From: Phlebotomus papatasi
Lineage: Eukaryota; Arthropoda; Insecta; Diptera; Psychodidae
DNA length: 64,000 nucleotides
Direction: 5' to 3'
NCBI RefSeq assembly: GCF_024763615.1
Contig: NC_077224.1
Location: 63,188,712-63,252,711, forward strand
In this document: one piece after another, positions 55,414-64,000 of the stretch
How the letters are laid out: each line of letters starts with the position of its first letter
Position numbering within the stretch: position 1 is the stretch's first letter
The notes under the pieces: model-generated
Told to the model about the DNA's origin: nothing
What the model saw: the letters and a program-made list of their open reading frames with translations, nothing else
The model's database searches: none
Position numbers and translations under genes: made by a program

Positions 55414-57247
55414 TGGAGTTATGTACCTCACTATTTGTTATTTAGGAGAGGCTTACAGTATGGATCTTCAGCCTAATAATGTGTTATACAAAAAAAAAAA
55501 CATTTTACTGCCTCAACTTTAGATTACGATGAAAACATCTCATTCATAGCTTTACAAAAAAAAGCATAGTATTTTGAAAATCAAACTAACCCGGTCTTCT
55601 CCTATTGCGAAGGTGTACAGAAGCAAAAAAGTCTAAAAATAGATACGAATGAGAGGAAAAGAAAATGAATCCTTTGCCCAACTTTTCACATGAACGCAGG
55701 GGATTACGGTCCTCTCTCAGAAAACTCACTTGAAAAAAAAAAAACGAACTTTCTCTCTCCATCTCATCCATATTCTATTGTCCACCACCCTTAAGGCAAC
55801 AATTTTGCTCAATTCTTCGGGACGTTGATGAAATTGTGGATTTCAATTGTTTATACGATATTCATGAAGTTGACTAAAGAATGAATGATGTTTGCCACAT
55901 CTTTTTTTTCTTCATCTTGCTCATTTTGGTTCTCCGTACTTAAAATTGTATGCTTTCATCGTCATTGGAGTGACAACATTGGCAAATGTCTTCCTTGGCA
56001 AAAAAGCATTGTTTTTTCGGTTACATTCTCTCCTTGTGCTTGATTCATCTACTTTAAGTATCCTTTATGCTTTTCTCAAAAATAAAGGACATTTTTAGAA
56101 AATAACTTGCATTATACAAAAATAAAATAATGCAAGCTGCTTTGTTTTGAAATATCTGAGGGATTATCTTAATGCAAGTTATAAGAGGATGAAACTCAGC
56201 TAAAACGTATTGTTAAAAGGACGTAAATCTACAATACAGTTGGTGTCTAATGAAAGGGTATATTGTTGAAAAGAAAACAATGTTTCTCGTTTATTTAGTT
56301 TTCATAAAGTTGAGGTGTATTCACTTGAGTGGTTTTCACATAATTACTATTAATAATAAATATTTATTATATAGCAACTTTTCGCATATTCAACATCTAC
56401 CACGGCAAAAAAACAACATAATTTAAACCACTTTTTATCATACCAACCCTTCGTTACTTCACTTCACAATGTACAATGGAAATAGCTTTTGGGTAAATTG
56501 AAAAAGGGAAATTTCATTTTTGAGAGAAGGTAAAAATGACGTCAAATAATTTTCCGCGAAAAAAAAACGGTTGATTGTGAATGCGTCATCTCAATAAACA
56601 CTCCCCCAATATCACTCTCAAAGTTGAAATCTATTAATAAGATGAAAACATATTGCATTTGAAGTGTACTGTATAAGCATATTGAACTTTGACTCAGTCT
56701 AAGGTCAAAAGAATGTGTATTTTCCACGAGTTTGTTTGTTCACAAAAGAGTCAATGGGTGGAGGGACTCTTTTGCTCTATTGCCACTTCTGCATAAGACA
56801 TGACTTTCTATTAGAGTTTTGCACACCAGGACAACAAAAGCATAAGCACAAAAAGCAATAGAGTTTTCTGAAATATTTATCTGGGAAAACCATAGAATAC
56901 TACATTTTAGGGGAATCAGAGATTTTTAATTTAAAAAGATTGTTTTATTTTTCTCGATTTTCTAATTTTTCGAGGTACACACTGTCCAATCTCAACCTAA
57001 CATCAAACCTACTAAAGAATCCTTATTTCCCCATTATATCAAGCATTTCAAAATTTCAAAAAAAATCTAATCATTGTATTAGTACTTCATATACAATCCC
57101 ACGGTCGAACAGTGAAAAATAACGGAATTTTAGGGCTATGTGCGCTTTGGGGGACCGTATTTTCATATACGCATACCTTGCGATACCATTTAAGGGGTTA
57201 CGTAGATCACGCAGACTAAAAAGTCTGTATGGGTCTTGAAATCTAGA
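55414..57247. other. AT-rich DNA with no recognised gene
   Basis: No exon, RNA gene or TIR element was recognised. Confidence 0.4.
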
Positions 57248-57763
57248 GGGTGAGATAAACCTTTTTTCCTCAGAACTTTAACACTTTTTTGGTGTAAAAA
57301 TGTATCAACATTTTTTAATGTTAATTTTACATCTCTTTAAGGGTAAAATTAATATGAAAAGGAGTAACTTTAACTACTAAGACACCTAAAAAGGGTAATA
57401 TTTACACCGATTTTGGATCAATACTGCAGGGTAAAATTAACATTTCCGGAATGTTATTTTAACTTTTTCGGATTTCTCTCACTCAGTGTTGATCACAATT
57501 TATTTTACAACACTGAGAGAAATCCGAAAAAGTTAAAATAACATTCCGTAAATGTTAATTTTACCCTACAGTATTGATCCAAAATCGGTGTAAACAATAC
57601 CCTTTTTAGGTGTATTAGGGGTTAAAGTTACCCTTATTCATGTTAATTTTACCCTTAATAAGGTGTAAAATTAACATTAAAAAATGTTGATATATTTTTA
57701 GACCGAAAAGTGTTAAATTTCTGAGGAAAAAATGTTAATCGCATCTTCTTTTTTTTCTCAGTG
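57248..57763. mobile_element. Two copies of the CAGTGAGAGAAATCCG MITE in head-to-head inversion
   Basis: A plus-orientation copy (57248-57488, left terminus lost) and a reverse copy (57511-57763) are separated by only 22 bp. Together they form a near-continuous ~240-bp-arm inverted repeat. Confidence 0.85.
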
Positions 57764-60466
57764 AAGATGAAAAGTAGTGTAAACTACTCCAAAAATGTTT
57801 TTTTTTTTTTGTAGAAAATTTTCTCAAAATTCCAAAAAAAACATACCGTTCAAGTACGAACCTAACTCATCTCCTTAGAGGAAATTTTTGGTTTTTAATT
57901 CCAAAATATTTGGTTTTTATTAAAAATATTTGGTTTTTTTTTTCTTCCAAAAAAGTCTCCGAAAATAAGATCCCAATGGCTGAATTTTTGCTGAGCTTCT
58001 TTACAATTTTTTTTAATATTTTTTGAATGAAAATTACAAAAAAAATAGTCTAAATGTTTGTTCTTTTGCTTAGGAACTGGGATTAAAAGACAAAAAAATG
58101 TTTAAAAAAGTAGACAAAATATATTGTTTTTCAGTCTTTTTGACCCACGTTACCCCTTAACGGAAATTGTAGTTGTAGCAAAAAACGTTAATGTACAAGA
58201 AAAAAACAATTTAGATATTCATCTCGGTTAGTATTACTATTTTCAATAAAATTCATTTTCATTGCCTTTTACGATACATTAGATATGTTTAATCACTAAC
58301 GAGTGATGTTAGTTATCTTGTATAGTTCCTTCTTTTGTGTAAATTGTTCGTTTAACAAACAAATGATAACTTTCAAATTTGGTTTAGTTGCATCATTGAG
58401 TTTTAAAACTATCTTTAAAACTACAATGTTGTACTGTAAAGCGGTCTTCAGACTAGAGGTTTAGCCCAGTTCCCAACAGTCTCAAAATCCTAAATAGCAA
58501 CCTTTTTTATTCCTTTTTCAGAATTTAATAGGTCATTTGTCATTATTAATCCAATCCTAAGTCAAAAATTTCCAAAAAATCTTGATTGTTAAAAAATATT
58601 AAAGCAGTTAAGCCATATAGCTAAGTCTGAGGTCTGAAGCACGTATAAGTCGATTTTAAAATACTGTGCAAAGGTAGGATTGATTTTATCCCTTTGTGAT
58701 GTTCAAAGTAAAAAGCAGTATGTACAACGTCTCTTGTATTCTAAATACGAAAAACAACAAAATAGTTGTAGCGAAATTGAAACTTTCTTTTCAAGGTTTC
58801 TTATTATTCTCCAATATAAAAGATTTTAATAGAAGCACCGCCCTCCACCATATAACCATCGCAGTCAAAAGCACCATATTGATCTTTGAATTTGTTGAAT
58901 TGAAAATAAGCTCTAAAAATAGATTGAGAACAAATTACAAATCAGCTAAGAAATTGCATATATTCCATTGTTAACATTTTATACAAAACGATATGACATT
59001 CGCAGGGGCAACAATACCATTTGCACAATGGAAGTCTTTTATACATTGAAAAACATGATGCGTTTGTACAATAATATTGATATTAAAGTCATTTTATACA
59101 AATTTAAGCGATGATAGAATATTTTCCGTTTTTTCTTTAGTTTATTATTCAAGCAATATTTACCATAAAAATGCAATAATACATTTTCAATGAGGGTAAT
59201 AGCAATAAATTATGTCCATTGACCATCTTTTACTTCTGACAAGTAATAGCAACGATTATTATAAACAAATTCAAACTATCGATGAAATAACTATAAATTA
59301 TTGTTTACATATTAAATTCTCAAATTGTTTAAAATTGAACGAAAGCAAAGAATAAAAAAAAACATGAACAAGGCGTTGAAATTGCTATTTAGTATTGTGA
59401 TAAAAATAACACGCTTAACACACTTTTGGATATTTAAACATGGTGAAGGGTAAAGATTATACTCCAATAATAAATCAAATTATCGAACGTTGAGAACAGT
59501 GAAGAAAATTGATAAAGCTTCTCGCACGAGAAAAAAGAAAAAAAAAGTACAAATTGAAATCCTAATACTCTTCCTTTTCACTCTCTTTATATACCATCTT
59601 CGATGAAGAAAGTATATATATATACCACTTTTCTATAGAGGAATGGATGTCAGGAAAATGTGGAAAAATTGAGTGCAGACGAGCATGTAAGGTTTTCCAT
59701 AAGTACATTTTCGTACCTCATAAAATGCTGTTAAAATTGCCAAAATTTATCTTCTCCCATCATCAGGAAGGATTCTCAAAGATCGGACAAAGTACTATAT
59801 GCAAAGTGAAGCCAAATTGCGATTTTATCGTAAATAAAATAAGCAAGTGAAAATTTACAACCCTATTGGGAAAATTTTTATCTCAATCTCATTTAGCTTT
59901 TTGTTCAATATCAATTTGATACCCCTATTCACTGAGAAATTCCCATATTATATACAATTCCCTTTTGATAATTCCCTAATATTTTTCCCGGAGGTCCTAT
60001 AATTGGGGCAATCAATCATTAAGGTCATTGTGTTGAATTTGTCACTAATGTTGCTTTTCCATCTACAAACCTCAGAGGAGGGTTATTTGCTTGAATACCA
60101 CCCTCCTCCTGTGTAAATCTAATCAATATAATCTTTAATTAAAATCACAGAAAGACAGGGGATGAAAAGTTATGACAAAGTGTATTGAGGGGCATGTAAT
60201 TCTACTTCTAATTGGCATTCAATTTGACAAACTTGATTCAACTAAACGAAATCAATAATTATATAATCCATCATTTCTTAATTATATAGATTTGACGACT
60301 CTCGACACCAAAAAGGATTAAATTTTTGGTTTAATTATGCAAAACTAAATTTTTAACGAAAAAAATTTGCTACTCATTGCTTTTGCATGAGTTCATTACC
60401 AAGAATTAAGGACTAATAGATGTGAATTAGTATTTTGATTTTATTTTGGATTTTTCTCATGAGTTC
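57764..60466. other. AT-rich DNA with no recognised gene
   Basis: Long A/T homopolymer runs near 57798-58020. Open frames have no similarity to known proteins. Confidence 0.4.
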
Positions 60467-60819
60467 TAGGGTAAGTGTGCCAAATTTCGGCATAGTTGCA
60501 TGCAAGCGTAAAAGTCTCAAGTTTGAAATGTAATATTTTACATACAAATTGATTCTTAATAACATTTTAAAATGAATAAAAATGTAGACATAGCTTTGGT
60601 GCCCTATTTCGGCCACCTTCATTCTCATAGTTCCTTGCCCTTCGGGAATTCTTCCAATATCTTTTTCACGTCATCTCGTTTGTCGAAGCTCCATTTTTTG
60701 TTATTCTCTTGCATTGTATAATCTCTAGAGTACGTAAAATCTAAAAGTTCATGGAAATTCGAGGAACAAAAAAGGTGGCCGAAATTGCAAGCTGGCCGGA
60801 ATTTGGCACACTTACCCTA
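60467..60819 (+). mobile_element. TIR element of the GTGTGCCAAATTTCGG family, copy 2
   Basis: Same ends as 3078-3517 with TA flanks and a ~90-bp internal deletion. Confidence 0.85.
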
Positions 60820-60957
60820 TAAATCTCTATAACCATCAATCCAATAAGTAAACTTGACTATTTTCTTGTAGATTTCGTTAATGTACCTTATTGTAGGAAG
60901 TTTATAGAAATACGCACTTTTCCTATGGTTCGACTTTTCACATAAAGCTAACCTTAC

Positions 60958-61156
60958 TAGGAGAAAGCGTGCTGCCTTCGGACGAGGTAATTCAATTTTT
61001 TCTCTCTGTTCCTTATGGATTTTACCTATTTTTCTGAAAATTTAAGGCATTGGAATATCTGTTATATTAGAATGGGCCAAATTCATTTATGACACATTGA
61101 AAAAAAAATGAAGTGTTCGAAGCATAAATCGTCCGAAGGTAGCTCGCTTTCCTCTA
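60958..61156 (+). mobile_element. MITE of the GGGAAACGTGCTACCTTCGG family, copy 2
   Basis: TAGGAGAAAGCGTGCTGCCT and GTCCGAAGGTAGCTCGCTTT are inverted ends; the body resembles 31830-32065. Confidence 0.75.
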
Positions 61157-61360
61157 CATTTTGACTCTGAAATGCTGGTATATTCTTCATTGATTGGGAC
61201 TGATTTAGCCTGGGTTGGAAATTTTTATACTTTTCAATGAAATACAAATTTGACCAAATCGGTAAAGAAAAAAGCTCTTTGAGTTTATTTAACTTTGATT
61301 TAGAAATTTTCAAAGTAACAAATTTTAAGAGGGAGTGGAGAAAAAAAGATAAAAACCCGA

Positions 61361-63060
61361 TTTATTATTACACAGGTATGCAATGAAAAAAATTCTTAAG
61401 AAGTATTAGTTGATTATTATGCCATTGGGTGTGCTGATGTATGAAATGACTTTAATTTTTTTCAATCACATCGCAATTCTGAGAATTTATTTTTTTTGCC
61501 ATTTAGCTGTTTTGTTTCACTTTATTGATTATATCTCCGGTTCTAGTGAACGGAATTTAAATTTTATATATTCGTTAGAAAGGTGAAGAGTTACCCTACA
61601 ACTTTATATTAGTACATGAAATCTGTAAAACCACCCCTTGAGGGTGAAATAATGAGGTTTTCCTAAAAAATCTCCAAAAAATGCTTTGGACTGAGGTTTT
61701 AAAAAAATCATATATAACAAACTAAACCCGATATTTCGGTGCTCTCTTTGGGAGAACATAAAGGGTCCTTGGGGGTATATATTTCACCATAGAGACGCCT
61801 CCTGTGAATTCTCTTAATGTCTTATTTATTGATCTTAGTCATTTTTGAAAATGCAAAAATTCTGTCTTATAGCAAATTGTTCTAGGGATTTTTGAGATTA
61901 GATTCTTTAGAGTCGGGAAATTAATTCTTTAGCAATAGATTGCTAAAGAAGCCAAGATTGCTTAAGACCATAGAGACTTATTAAAACGTTAGAGACTTAG
62001 ACTTAAGACACCTATGAAACACACGTTCACACAACATTCAAGTGCATTTTTATGATATTTCCCTATACCTTTTGAAATAATACTGAGCACATAAAATTCT
62101 ATACATATGGCTTGATAGAGGGCTCTTCGCGCCTTATAAATAAATTAGTTTTTTTTTAATACTTTAAATTTTAAAAAAGTCGTCTTTGTACGAAAATATT
62201 TCCAAAATCTAACACTATCTTCTGTATTTTTAATAGAGTTTCTGAATGAGTTAATTGAATTTGTGCTGTTAGTGCTGAACGACAAATTTAGGCGTAAAGT
62301 TTTTTGTGAGTCGAGATTGAGTATTGGGATGATTCCGCGATAAAGAAAGACAGCTTTGAGGTTTCTTTTCGGTGGGTCTATAAACAGGCTCCATTCCTTT
62401 TTATCGTACGTGATATTAAATTCATTCATAATTTGTTGATTTTAAGAGAACTTTGTGTTTTTCAAACAAATTTAAGCAATCTATTGCTAAAGAATTAATT
62501 TCCCGACTCTAAAGAATCTAATCTCAAAAATTCCTAGAACAATTTGCTATAAGATAGAATTTTTGCATTTTCAAAAATGACTAAGATCAATAAATAAGAC
62601 ATTAAGAGAATTCACAGGAGGCGTCTCTATGGTGAAATATATACCCCCAAGGACCCTTTATGTTCTCCCAAAGAGAGCACCGAAATATCGGGTTTAGTTT
62701 GTTATATATGATTTTTTTAAAACCTCAGTCCAAAGCATTTTTTGGAGATTTTTTAGGAAAACCTCATTATTTCACCCTCAAGGGGTGGTTTTACAGATTT
62801 CATGTACTTATATAAAGTTGTAGGGTAACTCTTCACCTTTCTAACGAATATATAAAATTTAAATTCCGTTCACTAGAACCGGAGATATAATCAATAAAGT
62901 GAAACAAAACAGCTAAATGGCAAAAAAAATAAATTCTCAGAATTGCGATGTGATTGAAAAAAATTAAAGTCATTTCATAAATCAGCACACCCAATGGCAT
63001 AATAATCAACTAATACTTCTTAAGAATTTTTTAAAAAAATAAATTTTGTAGACCTGTGTT
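61361..63060. mobile_element. Foldback element with ~585-bp inverted arms
   Basis: 61361-61944 and 62475-63060 are reverse complements with very few differences by eye, around a 530-bp loop. Each arm includes part of the ~300-bp module (ATATCTCCGGTTCTAGTGAA, AAACCACCCCTTGAGGGTGA). The near identity points to a recent origin or to gene conversion. Confidence 0.85.
62145..62429 (-). pseudogene. Captured protein fragment in the foldback loop
   Basis: The 94-residue frame starts MNEFNITYDKKEWSLFID and continues PPKRNLKAVFLYRGI. This resembles the EWRLFIDSSK..LKAVLLHNGN motif of a widespread uncharacterised arthropod protein family that I associate with repetitive elements. Similarity ends after about 45 residues; the remainder is low-complexity Ser/Asn/Thr. 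It is probably a fragment, not a working gene. Confidence 0.4.
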
Positions 63061-63078
63061 ATTATTATTCATTTAATT

Positions 63079-63342
63079 GGGCACTGAATGGGTCAAGTGG
63101 TAGAGCACTCGCTCTATGATGCAAGTGTCCCGGGTTCAAATCCGCTTTAGGTCACCAGGAATTTTTCTGGCGTTAAAGGTGTTCGGATCGCATCCAGTGA
63201 GCTTCACTGCACTTGATTTCACGGGCATGGGAGTGACAATCTCATCCCGTACAAGAAAAAATAATAATGCATGTTTAGAAATCCCCTTCCGGGAAGGCCT
63301 TGTTCCTTCATGGAATGTTATGCCATCATTATTATTATTATT
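63079..63342 (+). mobile_element. tRNA-derived SINE with 13-bp target duplication
   Basis: A tRNA-like head with an A box (GGGTCAAGTGGTAGAGC) and a B box (GGGTTCAAATCC) is followed by an unrelated body and an ATT-repeat tail. TATTCATTTAATT occurs immediately before (63066-63078) and after (63343-63355). The head is a decayed tRNA (8-base anticodon loop, no matching acceptor stem), so it is not a tRNA gene. Confidence 0.85.
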
Positions 63343-63355
63343 TATTCATTTAATT

Positions 63356-64000
63356 ATATAATCACAAAAAAGGGATGACAAAGAGTCCCAGGCTTTGCGA
63401 AGTGATCGAACTCATGACTTAGATGCTATCCCTCAAAAGTACTTTTGCATGATTTACCGTTTAGCGATTCTCAACAGATTTAAACCGATTTGTAAATCAC
63501 TCGAAAGAGCCCACAAAATAATTTTAAGAGTAATAAAATTGATTTTCGGACGATAATTACTGGCGGTTTGTAATCGACTTGAATTGATTTATAAATCACT
63601 CAAAACATTGTCCAAAATAACTTAGGGCTAATATAATTGAATTTCGAATAAAAATTAGTTATCGGTTATGAACTGGTTCATTGCCGATTCAAAACCTATT
63701 GAAACCGGTACAGTTTTGTCGGAAATTCCAAGACTTTTCCAGCGAGCTCAAACATAACCCCATTTGTAACATGACCCCATGGCTAAGAAATGACGAACTA
63801 GCTCTTTGCAAACAAAGAGAAAATTTGCGTTGTTTGAAGGTTTACTCTGGGCGAACCATGCCAACATTCCCCTATCCAAAAATGAAAAAAATCGTACGAC
63901 GCGTTTTCCAGTAATCCCAAAGAAACGTGGTTTTGGAGGGGAAGGAGAGAAGTGCGGAGGGGGGTGCTGAGGGGCATGGGGTTGACTTATGGGGGGGTTC
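63356..64000. other. Right edge: repeat remnants and G-rich end
   Basis: 63660-63780 shares a repeat with 32110-32230. The last ~65 bases have many runs of three or more G on the plus strand (63936-64000). No gene is supported. Confidence 0.4.

Noticed and set aside
58696..58974. 92-residue plus-strand protein
   Set aside because: It has an ATG and no stop but no recognisable motif, splice context or poly(A) signal close by, so there was not enough to call a gene.
63079..63165. tRNA gene
   Set aside because: A and B boxes are present, but the anticodon loop has eight bases, there is no acceptor stem and the unit carries a SINE body, tail and target duplication.

Overview
The window is AT-rich genomic DNA from an insect, most likely a dipteran. 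It has spliced genes with GT/AG introns, a phospholipase C-beta gene closest to Drosophila Plc21C, and a very dense load of short inverted-repeat transposons. A nematoceran fly such as a sand fly fits the intron size and repeat style, but that is inference and no species is assigned.

The backbone is one minus-strand gene, the Plc21C orthologue. Six coding exons lie at 22918-23051, 11821-12006, 11117-11320, 10866-11048, 4640-4820 and 4287-4557. Their phases agree at every junction, and together they encode about 386 residues from the EF-hand region through the whole catalytic X domain into a His8/poly-Ala linker. The Y, C2 and C-terminal parts must lie left of base 1. No N-terminal (PH-domain) exon was found between 23052 and 64000, so the right two thirds of the window is either intron of this gene or upstream DNA.

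Three other gene-like units sit in that right part. A two-exon minus-strand Myb/SANT (zeste-like) gene spans 30387-34125. Tail to tail with it is a tentative three-exon plus-strand gene (28601-30298). An antisense P-element/THAP-like transposase remnant (29033-29801) lies inside the first intron of that tentative gene.

The rest is a catalogue of mobile DNA. A DIRS-type tyrosine-recombinase retroelement occupies 1-2027; its 3' half and its inverted/internal complementary repeats are visible. A 3.6-kb non-autonomous hAT element (5526-9086) carries another element inside it. A 3.2-kb pogo/Tigger element (36822-40026) has an apparently intact DD35D transposase, and a 424-bp deletion derivative lies at 48193-48616. 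A mariner element (46608-47484) has lost its catalytic core. A foldback element (61361-63060) has two ~585-bp arms around a captured protein fragment. There are tRNA-derived SINEs at 20302-20683 and 63079-63342, and more than thirty MITE copies, many nested up to three deep.

The clearest unexplained structure is a ~300-bp non-coding module. It occurs three times in tandem inside 7145-8938 and again inside two unrelated inverted-repeat elements (42588-44860 and 61361-63060).
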